A stretch of 64,000 nucleotides of DNA from Rikenellaceae bacterium (GTDB lineage: Bacteria > Bacteroidota > Bacteroidia > Bacteroidales > Rikenellaceae): positions 248,001 to 312,000 of the forward strand of contig CABJAJ010000002.1 of NCBI GenBank assembly GCA_902363575.1, given 5' to 3'. A program made the translations under genes and the position numbers. Shown piece by piece: positions 24,866 through 34,149 of the stretch. Below the pieces are notes generated by a model. It had not been told where the DNA came from. It made no database searches and saw nothing but the letters and a program-made list of their open reading frames with translations. Position 1 is the stretch's first letter, and the number at the start of each line of letters is the position of its first letter.

Positions 24866-26327
24866 TCAGAATTGGAAATAGATGAACATGGTCGATGAGC
24901 CGCCGAAGAAATAGATCGAAAGCACCGAAAAAACAATCGCGCACGAGATGGCCGCACGGGACATCCTGCCGCCGAATACAAAAGCCTCCCGGCGGAATAT
25001 CCACTCCAGCAGCAGCATGACGACGATGAAGAAAATCCCGACGAGTGCAATTGTATTCTCCTCCCCGATCAGGATGGGCTTTGATAGCAGGGATTTCGAG
25101 AACAACCTCCCGATATAACCCCAGGCATCCCCGATGGTGTTCGCCCGGAAGATAATCCAGCCGAAGGCGACCAGCAGAAAGGTCGTGAGCATCTGCACCG
25201 TCTCCTTCACGGTCGGCAGCTTACGATCCCGGGCAACGATCTCCCGGAAGTTTCTGTTTTTGCCCAGGAACATGAGCGGAGCGAACAACAGAGCGTGGTA
25301 TGCGCCCCAGCAGACGAAAGTCCAGTTCGCCCCGTGCCAGAAACCGCTCAGCAGGAAAATGATCGCCGTATTGCGGAAGGTCTTCCCTTTTCCGCACCGG
25401 GAACCGCCCAGCGGGATATAGACGTAATCCCGGAACCAGGTCGTCAGCGAGATGTGCCAGCGGCGCCAGAATTCGGCGATATTCCGCGAAAAATAGGGGT
25501 AGTTGAAATTTTGCATCAGGTCGATGCCGAACAGTTTGGCCGTGCCGATGGCAATGTCCGAGTAACCGGAAAAATCCCCGTAAATCTGAAAGGCGAAAAA
25601 GACGGCACCCAGAAATAGGGTGGAGCCGGTTACGTCCGAATAATTTGCAAAGACGGAGTTTACGATGACTGCGCAGTTGTCGGCGATGACGACCTTTTTG
25701 AACAGACCCCACATGATTTGCCTCGTGCCCGAAGCGGCCGATGCGAAATCGAAGGATCTTTTCTTATGAAACTGGGGCAGCAGATGGGTGGCCCGTTCGA
25801 TGGGGCCGGCAACGAGCTGGGGAAAGAAGCTCACATAGGCGAAGAAACCCACAGGGTCGTGCGTGGGCGCTATGCTGCCTCTATATACGTCGATCGTGTA
25901 GCTGAGCGCCTGGAACGTATAGAAAGAGATCCCCACCGGCAACAGGATATCGACGGTAACCCAGTCGAGGCCGAAGCCGAAAAGTCGAAATAAATTGGAA
26001 AGATTTTCCCCGAAGAAGTTGAAATATTTGAATATGCCGAGGATCAGCAGATTCAAAACGATATTACAGGCGGCTATCGACTTGGCGCCGCATAGTTTGC
26101 GGTGGGGGGGGGTTCCGGACGCGGTCGATGAGGATTCCGCTCCAATAGCTCATGGCCGAAGTCAGGGCGATCAGCAGCAGGAAACGCCAATCCCACCAAC
26201 CGTAGAAAAGATAACTGACAACGACGATGAAAAGATTCTGCAAACGCAGATTGCGTCGGAAAACCTGCCAGTAGAGCAGCAGAACGATTGGCAGGAACAA
26301 CGCGAATTCCAGAGAATTGAATGTCAT
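24866..26327 (-). pseudogene. MBOAT family O-acyltransferase, frameshifted at a G9 homopolymer
   Basis: Membrane-bound O-acyltransferase of the AlgI/DltB type. Two overlapping-fate frames cover one gene: 26327-26064 (MTFNSLEFALFLPIVLLLYW ... ILIDRVRNPPPP) and 26056-24866 (LLILGIFKYFNFFGENL ... with WRRWHISLTTWFRDYVYIPL and the catalytic-His region FLLSGFWHGANWTF). The break is at nine G on the plus strand (26104-26112). With eight, the frame reads ...RVRNPPHRKLCGAKSIAACN and joins the second part exactly, giving about 486 residues, the family's normal size. The cause may be phase variation, a real mutation or an assembly error. As given, the gene is interrupted. Confidence 0.85.
26104..26112 (+). 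repeat. Homopolymeric G9 tract inside the MBOAT gene
   Basis: Nine consecutive G (C9 in the coding strand), about 215 bp into the gene. Its length decides whether the reading frame is open (C8) or closed (C9). Tracts of this kind slip during replication and also attract sequencing errors. Confidence 0.9.
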
Positions 26328-26371
26328 AGAATCGAATTTAGGTCATAGTTAAAAAGATAAGGGACGACGTT

Positions 26372-27364
26372 TCAACCGGCGTAAAGGCGGAAGTTCATGG
26401 AGAATTTTTCCCCGGGCGCGATCGCACGGAAACCGGCGGCTTCGGGGTCGGGAGCATTGGGGGCGTTGGTCGTCCAGGACTGGGGCTCCGGACAGCAGTA
26501 ATGCACCTGTCCGCCGTTGTTCCAGATCGTCCAATAGGTCGTGGCTTCGTCCACCTCGTAAAACGTGCGGACACCCGTGCGGATGTGCTCGACCAGTGCG
26601 CCGCAGAACGCTCTGCCGTCCACGTCGATCGCGCGAAGGGTGAATCCGGCCTCGATCGGTCCGCAACCGGTGACGCGCAGGCCGCTCGTGCGCAGACGGG
26701 CGAACTCCTCGGTGAGCGGCAATTTGCGACCTGTTGGAAGATTACGGCCGTCCAGCTCGACCTGTTCTCCCACAGCCACGCGCATCACATAGTCGGCATC
26801 CGTACCGCCGGCGAAAGGAATGCGCAGTGGCGTGTGGAATCCTATCCCCACGGGCATCTGATTCCGGCTGCGGTTGGTGAAAACCACCTCCTGTTCCAAT
26901 CCGTTCGCAGTCAGCCGATATACGATCTTGCACCTGAACTCGTGCGGGAAGTCGCGGAAGATCGCGTCGTTGCCCGCATTGGAATAGTAACGACACTCCA
27001 TCAGCACCTCATCGTCCGTCTCCCGCGCTTTTGAAACAGCGAAAGGTTGGCTCTTGAGTAGGCCGTGATGGTAATTGTGCTCCCGCTCGATGGTGATGGG
27101 AAACCGGTATGTGCGTCCGTCGAACGAGTAGCTTCCGTCCGCGATGCGGTTGGGAGGAAAGAGGATCGGCAACCCGAATACATGAGGGCGCCTCCTGAAT
27201 GTATCCGTCTCGTTCGCATCGGGGGTGCGCAAAATCTCGACGCCCAGCCCCGTATGGGCCAGGCGTACGAGATTGGCGCCGACCGACGGCACCAGCAGGG
27301 CCGTGTAGTCGCCTTTGGAGAACTCCACGGCTTGCAGGCCGTGCCAGTCGATGCTGCGAAGCAT
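26372..27364 (-). CDS. Aldose 1-epimerase family protein
   Basis: 330-residue galactose-mutarotase-like protein. The conserved histidine motif EREHNYHHGLL, the metal/substrate strand RNQMPVGIGFHTPLRIP and the C-terminal catalytic-Glu region YCCPEPQSWT are present, fitting the GalM superfamily (supersandwich fold). It probably interconverts sugar anomers, but the superfamily includes hexose-6-phosphate epimerases and proteins of unknown specificity. No signal peptide. It follows trxA by 3 bp and so is likely in the dnaE-trxA transcript. Confidence 0.82.
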   Translation of the reverse strand: MLRSIDWHGLQAVEFSKGDYTALLVPSVGANLVRLAHTGLGVEILRTPDANETDTFRRRPHVFGLPILFPPNRIADGSYSFDGRTYRFPITIEREHNYHHGLLKSQPFAVSKARETDDEVLMECRYYSNAGNDAIFRDFPHEFRCKIVYRLTANGLEQEVVFTNRSRNQMPVGIGFHTPLRIPFAGGTDADYVMRVAVGEQVELDGRNLPTGRKLPLTEEFARLRTSGLRVTGCGPIEAGFTLRAIDVDGRAFCGALVEHIRTGVRTFYEVDEATTYWTIWNNGGQVHYCCPEPQSWTTNAPNAPDPEAAGFRAIAPGEKFSMNFRLYAG

Positions 27365-27367
27365 CCT

Positions 27368-27682
27368 TTAGAGCAGCTTGTCGATCTTTGCGGCCAGGGC
27401 CTCCTTGGTGGTGGCGCCGACCTGCTTATCGACCTGTTTCCCGCCTTTGAGGAAGATGATCGTCGGGATGTTGCGCACCATGAATTTGCTGACGATTTCG
27501 TCGTTGCCCTCCACGTCGCATTTGCAGATCACGGCGCGTCCCTCGTATTCGGCGGCCAGTTCGTCCACGATGGGGCTGATGGCGCGGCAGGGACCGCACC
27601 ATTCGGCCCAGAAGTCGATGACCACAGGAAGGTCGGTTGCAGTGAGCTGCTCGAAGTTGTCTTTGTTGATTGCTTGTGCCAT
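27368..27682 (-). CDS. trxA: Thioredoxin
   Basis: 104-residue cytoplasmic thioredoxin with the redox site WAEWCGPCRAISP, the cis-Pro loop VRNIPTIIFLKGGK and normal full length. The frame is open upstream into dnaE sequence, but ATG 27682 (MAQAINKDNFEQL) is the standard start. It lies 34 bp after the dnaE stop. Confidence 0.97.
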   Translation of the reverse strand: MAQAINKDNFEQLTATDLPVVIDFWAEWCGPCRAISPIVDELAAEYEGRAVICKCDVEGNDEIVSKFMVRNIPTIIFLKGGKQVDKQVGATTKEALAAKIDKLL

Positions 27683-27716
27683 AGTGTTTAGAATTAATTG
27701 TTTGTAGGTTGTTATC

Positions 27717-30700
27717 TCAGGATATGGTATATCGTATTTCACGCTCTTCGAGGAACGAAACCAGGTCGGCCGACAGGCATACCTTGTGCGAACGCGAGAA
27801 GAGGCTGACCGACACCTGCGCCTTGGGATCGCAGACATTCACGCGCAGGGTGGTGGAACCTTCCGAGGCCCGCACCTTCTCGCTCAGCTCGCGCACCAGA
27901 TCGGCGGTGATTTCGTCCACGGCGAGCTGGAGGTGCATTTCGCGGATCATCGTGTCGCGCATCTCGGCGAGCTGCACCATCGAGATGAATTTGAACTCAA
28001 GCTCGTCGTTGTAGGGCTTGGGCTGCACCTTGCCCCGGATAAAGAGGAAGTAATCCTTGAACAGGTATTTGCGGAAATTCTCGTAATCCTTGCCGAAGAG
28101 GGCGAATTCGTGGGTGCCGTTGTAATCCTCCAGCGTGAACTTGCCCCAGGGTTTGCCGGTCTTGGTCATCAGGTTTTGCACGGCGACCACCATGCCTGCG
28201 ACGGCGATCTCCTGACCGCGCAGGTGATCGAGGTTGTCCAGGTCGGAAAGCTGCACCTTGCACATGTTGCGGATGATGACGGCATACTCGTCGAGCGGAT
28301 GCGCCGAGAGGTAGAGCCCGATCATCTCGCGCTCCTTGTTGAGCGTTTCGAGCTGCCCCCAGTCCGCACATGCCGGCAGCGTGGGGCGTTGGATGTCTAT
28401 TTGCCCGCCTCCACCGAAGAGGCTTTGCTGGGCGTTGTTCTTTTCGCTCTGGTAACGCTGACCGTAACGGATCAGCAGGTCCATGAATGTCAGTCCGCTG
28501 TTGTCCCGAAGGTCGGCGCCGAAGAACTTGCATCGGTGGAAGTCGGTGATCGAGTCGAATCCGCCCGCATAGGCTATGTTGTCGAGGCACTTGCGATTGA
28601 CGGCCGTGAAATTGACCCGCTCCATGAAGTCGTAGATGTCCCGGAACTTTCCGCCGCGACGCCGCTCCTCGACGATGCTCTCCACGGCCGCTTCTCCGAC
28701 CCCCTTGACGGCGGCCAGGCCGAAGCGCACGTCCCCCGCCTTGTTGGAGGAGAAACGGTGCATCGATTCGTTGATGTCGGGCCCGAGCACCCGGATACCC
28801 ATGCGTTTGCACTCGCTCATGTAGAGCGTGATCTGCTTGATGTCCGTGAGGTTGCGGCTGAGCAGCGCGGCCATGAACTCCGAGGGGTAGTGGGCTTTGA
28901 GGTAGCCGGTCTGGTAGGCGATGTAGGCGTAGCAGGTCGAGTGCGACTTGTTGAACGCATAGGAGGCGAACGCCTCCCAGTCGCCCCAGATCTTCTCGCA
29001 GATGCGGGAATCGTGGCCGCGTTCGCGGCAGCCCTCGATAAACTTGGGCTTCATCTTGTCCAGCACGTCGCGTTTCTTCTTGCCCATTGCCTTGCGCAGC
29101 GTATCGGCTTCGCCGCCCGTGAATCCGGCGAGCTTCTGCGAAAGCAGCATGACCTGCTCCTGATACACGGTGATGCCGTACGTATCGCTCAGGTACTCCT
29201 CCATGTCCGGAATCTCGTACGTCACGGGCTCCTGCCCCTGCTTGCGGGCGATGAAGTTGGGGATGTACTCCATCGGCCCCGGACGGTAGAGGGCGTTCAT
29301 GGCGATCAGGTCCTCAAAGCGGTTGGGTCGGAGGTTGCGCAGGTGCTTTTTCATGCCGGGGGACTCGAACTGGAACAGTCCGGTCGTGTCCCCGCGGGCG
29401 AATACCTCGTAGGTTGCGGCATCATCGAGCGGAATGGCGTCGATATCCACGTCGATACCGTGTACGCTTTTGACGTTCGCCACGGCGTCCTTGATGATCG
29501 AAAGAGTGCGCAGACCCAGGAAGTCCATCTTAATCAGGCCGACGCTCTCGACCTGCTTGCCCTCGAACTCCACCACGTTCAGGTCGGCGTCCTTGGCGAC
29601 GGCCATCGGAGCGAAGTTTTCCAGGTCGTCCTGACCGATAATCACGCCGCAGGCGTGCACACCTGTCTGGCGGATCGAACCCTCGAGTTTTTCGGCGTAT
29701 TTCAGCGTGTTGCGGATCAGCGGATTCTGCGACTGGCGCTCCGCCGCAAGCTCGGGCGACTCCTGATAGACGAACTCGAAAGGAGCCTGCCCTTTGGCGG
29801 GCGCGACCTTGTCGGGCACGAGTTTCGCCAGTCGGTCGCTCTCCGAAAGGGCGAGCTTCTGCACGCGGGCCACGTCGCGGATGGCCAGCTTGGGAGCCAT
29901 CGTACCGAAAGTGACGATCTGGGCCACGCGTTTGGGGCCGTATTTCTGCACGCAGTATTTGAGCACGTCCGCACGGCCGTCCTCGTCGAAATCCACATCG
30001 ACGTCGGGGAGCGAAATGCGCTCGGGATTGAGGAAACGCTCGAACAGCAGGTCGTATTTCAGCGGATCGATATTGGTGATCTTCAGGCAGTAGGCCACCA
30101 CCGAACCGGCGGCCGATCCTCGGCCCGGCCCAACCGATACGCCCATTTCGCGGGCGGCCCGGATGTAGTCCCACACGATGAGGAAGTATCCCGGGAAACC
30201 CATCCACTCGATCGTCCCCAGCTCGTAGCTGATCCGCTCCTTCACCCGCTCGTCGAGGGTTTCGCCGTAGCGGAGCCGTGCACCTTTGTAAGTCAGGTCC
30301 TTGAGGTAACAATATTGCTTGGCCACCATCAGCTTCTCCCTCAGGTCGCGGTCATGCTCCACCAACGCATCCAGCTCCTCCACCGACTGCGCAGCGGCGA
30401 TGCGCTCCAGCAGCTCCTTGTCCCCGACCTTCTTGACGAACGATTCGCGCAGCTCCGCGAGCGGCATGGGAAATTCGGGCGGCGGCGGGAAGTTGGGCAT
30501 CAGGGGAGCATGGGTCAGCTCGTATTGCTCGACTTTCGACGCGATTTCAAGCGTCGTCGCGAGCGCTTCGGGATGGTCGGCGAAGAGGGCCGCCATCTCC
30601 TCGGGCGACTTGAGGTACTCCTGGAACGTGTAACGCATCCGGTTCGGATCGTCCAGGTCGCGCCCCGTATTGAGGCAGATCAGGTGGTCGTGCGCCACGG

Positions 30701-31364
30701 CGTCCTCGGCCAGAATGAAATGCACGTCGTTCGTGCAGATGTATTTCACGCCGTACTCCTTCGCCAGTCGGAGCAGAGCCCGGTTCACGAGCACCTGGTT
30801 TTCGTACACGTCCGCATCCTTGCGGGGATCGCCCGAAGGGTGGAGCTGCAACTCCAGATAATAGTCCTCGCCGAAAACGCCCCGGAACCACTCGACCACC
30901 CGGCGGGCCTCCTCCATGTCGTTGTGCATGATGGCCTGGGGCAGCTCGCCGCCCAGACAGGCGGAGCAGCAGACGAGCCCTTCGTGGTACTGCTCCAACA
31001 ACTGCTTATCCACGCGGGGCTTGTAGTAGAAACCCTCGGTGAAGGAGTAGGAGACCATTTTGCAGAGGTTGTGGTAGCCCGTGAGGTTTTTGGCCAGCAG
31101 GATCAGGTGGTCGCCGGCCTTTTCGTCCTTGTCCTTCTCGAAGCGGTTTTTCACGACGTAAACTTCACAGCCCAGGATCGGCTTGATGCCCGCCTCGGTC
31201 GCCGTGTCGTGGAAGGATTTGACCCCGTACATGTTGCCGTGGTCGGTGATGGCCAGCGCAGGCATACCGAGCTCTTTGGCCCGCTTGACAAGCGGCTTGA
31301 TGGCTGCCGCCCCGTCGAGAATGGAGTATTGGGTATGTACGTGCAGATGGACGAAATCAGGCAT
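27717..31364 (-). CDS. dnaE: DNA polymerase III alpha subunit
   Basis: 1215-residue replicative polymerase. An N-terminal PHP domain (FVHLHVHTQYSILDGAA) is followed by the palm with GRGSAAGSVVAYCL and PDVDVDFDEDGR (catalytic aspartates), the finger segment MNALYRPGPMEYIPNFIARK, KKKRDVLDKMKPKF, and C-terminal HhH and OB-fold regions (EIAVAGMVVAVQNLMTKTGK). DnaE1-type by length and architecture. Starts at its own strong promoter and is followed by trxA. A 1198-residue open frame on the opposite strand is a codon-bias shadow. Confidence 0.97.
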   Translation of the reverse strand: MPDFVHLHVHTQYSILDGAAAIKPLVKRAKELGMPALAITDHGNMYGVKSFHDTATEAGIKPILGCEVYVVKNRFEKDKDEKAGDHLILLAKNLTGYHNLCKMVSYSFTEGFYYKPRVDKQLLEQYHEGLVCCSACLGGELPQAIMHNDMEEARRVVEWFRGVFGEDYYLELQLHPSGDPRKDADVYENQVLVNRALLRLAKEYGVKYICTNDVHFILAEDAVAHDHLICLNTGRDLDDPNRMRYTFQEYLKSPEEMAALFADHPEALATTLEIASKVEQYELTHAPLMPNFPPPPEFPMPLAELRESFVKKVGDKELLERIAAAQSVEELDALVEHDRDLREKLMVAKQYCYLKDLTYKGARLRYGETLDERVKERISYELGTIEWMGFPGYFLIVWDYIRAAREMGVSVGPGRGSAAGSVVAYCLKITNIDPLKYDLLFERFLNPERISLPDVDVDFDEDGRADVLKYCVQKYGPKRVAQIVTFGTMAPKLAIRDVARVQKLALSESDRLAKLVPDKVAPAKGQAPFEFVYQESPELAAERQSQNPLIRNTLKYAEKLEGSIRQTGVHACGVIIGQDDLENFAPMAVAKDADLNVVEFEGKQVESVGLIKMDFLGLRTLSIIKDAVANVKSVHGIDVDIDAIPLDDAATYEVFARGDTTGLFQFESPGMKKHLRNLRPNRFEDLIAMNALYRPGPMEYIPNFIARKQGQEPVTYEIPDMEEYLSDTYGITVYQEQVMLLSQKLAGFTGGEADTLRKAMGKKKRDVLDKMKPKFIEGCRERGHDSRICEKIWGDWEAFASYAFNKSHSTCYAYIAYQTGYLKAHYPSEFMAALLSRNLTDIKQITLYMSECKRMGIRVLGPDINESMHRFSSNKAGDVRFGLAAVKGVGEAAVESIVEERRRGGKFRDIYDFMERVNFTAVNRKCLDNIAYAGGFDSITDFHRCKFFGADLRDNSGLTFMDLLIRYGQRYQSEKNNAQQSLFGGGGQIDIQRPTLPACADWGQLETLNKEREMIGLYLSAHPLDEYAVIIRNMCKVQLSDLDNLDHLRGQEIAVAGMVVAVQNLMTKTGKPWGKFTLEDYNGTHEFALFGKDYENFRKYLFKDYFLFIRGKVQPKPYNDELEFKFISMVQLAEMRDTMIREMHLQLAVDEITADLVRELSEKVRASEGSTTLRVNVCDPKAQVSVSLFSRSHKVCLSADLVSFLEEREIRYTIS

Positions 31365-31389
31365 GGCGGAGAGTTTTCATAGATCCCAA

Positions 31390-31421
31390 CAAAGATAGGG
31401 ATAAATATGAAATGCGCCAAA
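31390..31421 (-). promoter_or_regulatory. Promoter of dnaE
   Basis: Minus-strand -33 TTTG (plus CAAA at 31418-31421), 20-bp spacer, -7 TATCTTTG (plus CAAAGATA at 31390-31397): both elements match the Bacteroidota consensus exactly. The -7 box is 25 bp from the dnaE ATG. Confidence 0.75.
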
Positions 31422-31498
31422 CCGCGCAGCCGAAAAAAGAACGGGCGGCCCCGGGGCAGATTTATGGCAGACCTCTTGCAGAAACGGAAAAAATTGCT

Positions 31499-31506
31499 TA
31501 ACTTTA
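31499..31506 (+). promoter_or_regulatory. Possible -7 element for the DUF2007 gene
   Basis: TAACTTTA (one mismatch to TAnnTTTG), 24 bp before the ATG at 31530, with CTTG at 31475-31478 about 20 bp further upstream. Divergent from the dnaE promoter. Weak evidence. Confidence 0.35.
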
Positions 31507-31529
31507 AAGAGAACAAATACGCCGCAGCC

Positions 31530-31739
31530 ATGAAAGACGAAACAATGGTCGTGCTCAAAGAGTGCAACTCCGTAACCGAAGCGGAAATCATCAAATCCAT
31601 CCTCGACAGCGCCGGCATCTGGTCGATGATCAACAACGAAAATATGTCGGCCATCTATCCCACGGGGGTGATCCCCGCCCAGATCGTCGTCCGCGAGGAG
31701 GACGCCGAAAAAGCCGAAGCGCTGCTTTCGCACCGGTAA
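31530..31739 (+). CDS. DUF2007 domain protein (putative signal-transducing)
   Basis: 69-residue cytoplasmic protein with the DUF2007 pattern: VVLKECNSVTEAEIIKSILD, a central hydrophobic strand and the ending IVVREEDAEKAEALL. The family has a PII-like alpha/beta fold and no established function. The frame is open upstream to 31407 but ATG 31530 gives the family-length protein. Monocistronic, divergent from dnaE. The 161 bp between its stop and aroE hold nothing recognised. Confidence 0.78.
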   Translation: MKDETMVVLKECNSVTEAEIIKSILDSAGIWSMINNENMSAIYPTGVIPAQIVVREEDAEKAEALLSHR

Positions 31740-31900
31740 TTCCGGCGATCGCTGCCTGCGGCCGGAAAGCAGATCGCAGGGCATACATGGAAGAAGCTGG
31801 TAACGCCGGATATCCTGTCGGCAGAGCGTTTCGAGGGATGGGGTGACTTATGATCGGACACCGCCGCAGGCGGTTGCGGAACGGCTGGCATAAGCCGATG

Positions 31901-32644
31901 CTATGCGTCGTTCCAGATTCGCCATGCACTCTCGGCCTGGCCGTAAAGCATCCGTTCTCCGTTCAGGATGCGGGCGCCGCGTTCACGGCCGAGCGCGAGA
32001 AACCGCGTCAGGGGCGGATTGTAAACCAGATCCAACAGGTAGTGGCGCGGCGTGAGGGCCGCATAAGGGATGCGGGGCGCCCGATCCGTCGCAGGCCAGG
32101 TACCGAGGGGCGTGGCATTGACGATCAGCCGGTGAGCGGCGATCGTGTCGTCCCGCAGATCGTCATACGTGTAGCGAGCCCGTGCGGGATCGCGGGAAAC
32201 CGCATCGAAGGATATACCCATTCCGCTCAGGACGTATTGCACCGCTTGCGCCGCGCCGCCCGTTCCCAGGACGAGTGCCTGTTCGGGCAGGTCGGCGGGA
32301 TCGAGCAGTTCCGCAAGCGCGAGGCGCAGCCCATCCGTGTCGGTATTGAAGCCGGTCAGCCGCCCGTCGGCTTCGCGGCGCACGCAATTGACCGCCCCGA
32401 TGCACAGGGCTTCGGGAGCGAGGTCGTCCAGATAGGGGATGACCGCCTGCTTGTAGGGGATGGTGACGTTGAATCCCCGCAGGTCGGGCGTTGCGGCGAG
32501 CAGCCCGGGCAGATCTTCGATCGCGGGAAGTTCATAGAGGGAATAGATGCAGTCCGCAATGGCTTCGCGGGCGAATTTTTCGGCGAAGTAGCGGGCCGAA
32601 AACGAATGGCCCAGCCTACGGCCGATCAGTCCGTAGCGCCTCAT
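31901..32644 (-). CDS. aroE: Shikimate dehydrogenase
   Basis: 247-residue NADPH-dependent enzyme reducing 3-dehydroshikimate in chorismate synthesis. The N-terminal substrate site YGLIGRRLGHSFSARYF, the catalytic-Lys motif GFNVTIPYKQAVIPYLD, INCVRR-like GAVNCVRR and the Rossmann motif VLGTGGAAQAV are present. Slightly short of E. coli AroE (272), but core motifs are complete. ATG 32644 overlaps the stop of the DUF368 gene (ATGA), indicating translational coupling. Confidence 0.93.
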   Translation of the reverse strand: MRRYGLIGRRLGHSFSARYFAEKFAREAIADCIYSLYELPAIEDLPGLLAATPDLRGFNVTIPYKQAVIPYLDDLAPEALCIGAVNCVRREADGRLTGFNTDTDGLRLALAELLDPADLPEQALVLGTGGAAQAVQYVLSGMGISFDAVSRDPARARYTYDDLRDDTIAAHRLIVNATPLGTWPATDRAPRIPYAALTPRHYLLDLVYNPPLTRFLALGRERGARILNGERMLYGQAESAWRIWNDA

Positions 32645-33591
32645 GCTTCGGTTGCGGAGGTCTTGCGTGCGAGCCGCCGGCCGATGCGTTCGATCAGGTA
32701 GATCACCAAAAATCCCGCAACGGCCAGGGCCGCGGCCTGCCAGAGCTGGCTTTCCGAGCCCGTCAGGTCGGCGAACGTCGAGGGCAGCACGTTCCGCTCG
32801 ACGAGCGGATGCAGGGCTCCGTGGCTGTCCGCATAGGTTTCGAGCACCTCTTTCCAGGGCCATACTTTGTTAAGCGAACCGATCATGAAGCCCATCAGCA
32901 GGGCGATGGTCGGGTCGTGGTGCCGGCGCAGCAGCCATGAGAGCAGGTGCGAGAAGCTGACGATGCCTGCCACGGCGCCGATGACGAACAGGGCAAGCAC
33001 GCCGATACGCAGCTCGCCGACCGCGAGCAGGATGAACTGGTATTTGCCCAGCAGAAGCAGGATAAACGCCCCCGAGATGCCCGGCAGGATCATGGCACAG
33101 ATCGCCACTGCGCCCGACAGCAGGATGAACCACCATGTATTGGGGGTTTCGACGGGCGAGATGACGGTGATCCAGTAGGCGAGCACGGCGCCGACCAGCA
33201 GCGAGATCACGGAGGCGGCGTTCCAGCGTTTCACCTCACGGGAAACCAGCAATGCCGACGCAATGATAAGGCCGAAGAAGAACGACCAGATTTCAATGGG
33301 GTGGTGTTCGAGCAGATAGGTCATCAGTCGCGCCAGCGAGAAGATGGCGACCGCGATGCCGAGCAGTACCGAGAAGAGGAATTTGCCGTTGATATGCCGC
33401 CAAAGCGCTTTCAGGCGAAAGCCGCACAACATTTTGAGGGCCGTCAGATCGACGCTGCGGATCGAGGCGATCAGCTCCTCGTAAATGCCCGAGATGAAAG
33501 CGATCGTTCCGCCCGAGACGCCGGGAACCACGTCGGCCATGCCCATGGCGCAGCCTTTCAGGGCCAGCAACACATATTTTCCGAATCGCAT
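32641..33591 (-). CDS. DUF368 family undecaprenyl-phosphate translocase (PopT-like)
   Basis: 316-residue polytopic inner-membrane protein. The family signature MGMADVVPGVSGGTIAFISGIYEEL occurs near the N-terminus and is echoed in the second half by MILPGISGAFILLLLGKYQFIL, reflecting the internal repeat. DUF368 proteins (PopT) have been shown in other bacteria to recycle undecaprenyl phosphate across the membrane for wall synthesis; that role is transferred here by family membership. Coupled to aroE by a 4-bp overlap, with a promoter at 33611-33642. Confidence 0.88.
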   Translation of the reverse strand: MRFGKYVLLALKGCAMGMADVVPGVSGGTIAFISGIYEELIASIRSVDLTALKMLCGFRLKALWRHINGKFLFSVLLGIAVAIFSLARLMTYLLEHHPIEIWSFFFGLIIASALLVSREVKRWNAASVISLLVGAVLAYWITVISPVETPNTWWFILLSGAVAICAMILPGISGAFILLLLGKYQFILLAVGELRIGVLALFVIGAVAGIVSFSHLLSWLLRRHHDPTIALLMGFMIGSLNKVWPWKEVLETYADSHGALHPLVERNVLPSTFADLTGSESQLWQAAALAVAGFLVIYLIERIGRRLARKTSATEA

Positions 33592-33610
33592 AATTTTCCG
33601 TTTGAATGTT

Positions 33611-33642
33611 CAAAGATACGACAAATCGGAAAGAGCGGCAAG
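33611..33642 (-). promoter_or_regulatory. Promoter of the DUF368-aroE operon
   Basis: Minus-strand -7 TATCTTTG (plus CAAAGATA, 33611-33618), perfect consensus, with -33 CTTG (33639-33642) at 20-bp spacing. It lies 20 bp from the DUF368 ATG. Confidence 0.65.
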
Positions 33643-33737
33643 AGGCTGAACGGTTTGTCACGAAAAATTAACCGCAGCGGAGGCCCTGCCCGACAGAGCC
33701 ATCCGCGTCCGGTCCGGATAGCGACGCACCGGAGCGT

Positions 33738-34079
33738 TTATCCGGCGATCTCCGCCTCAGCCGTCCGGCACTTTTCGGTCTCGGCCTGCTGCTCGAAAAA
33801 CTCGGGCTTGGTGCGTTTGATGAAGTCCACCACTTCGCGGAACCCCTCGCCGAATTTGGCGAAGTCCTCCTTGTAGAGAAAAATCTTGTGCCGGTCGAAC
33901 GTGGCGCTGCCGTCGGGATTGGTCTTCTTGCGGCTTTCGGTGATGGTCAGAAAATAGTCGTCGCCCCGCGTTGCCCTGACATCGAAAAAATAGGTCCGGC
34001 GGCCCGCCTTGACCGCCTTGGTCAGAATCTGCTCGCCGAAATCCTCGCTGTCCCTGCGCGGCATTGATTGGGAAATCAT
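33738..34079 (-). CDS. DUF3276 (PUR-alpha-like) protein
   Basis: 113-residue Bacteroidota/spirochaete family protein. The core EQILTKAVKAGRRTYFFDVRATRGDDYFLTITESRKK and HKIFLYKEDFAKF matches DUF3276, structurally related to PUR-alpha nucleic-acid-binding repeats. One PUR-like repeat fits the length. A nucleic-acid-binding role is inferred from fold similarity only. It lies between the S41 operon end and the DUF368 promoter, on the minus strand, probably monocistronic. Confidence 0.87.
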   Translation of the reverse strand: MISQSMPRRDSEDFGEQILTKAVKAGRRTYFFDVRATRGDDYFLTITESRKKTNPDGSATFDRHKIFLYKEDFAKFGEGFREVVDFIKRTKPEFFEQQAETEKCRTAEAEIAG

Positions 34080-34149
34080 ACGGAAAGAGTTTGTTGGGTT
34101 AATCTTCCAACGAATTTAATAAAAAAAGGCTTTCCGGCAAAATATTCCC

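Noticed and set aside
27786..31382. 1198-codon open frame antisense to dnaE
   Set aside because: It mirrors dnaE codon by codon, a known effect of GC-biased codon use; it has no domain and no start signal.
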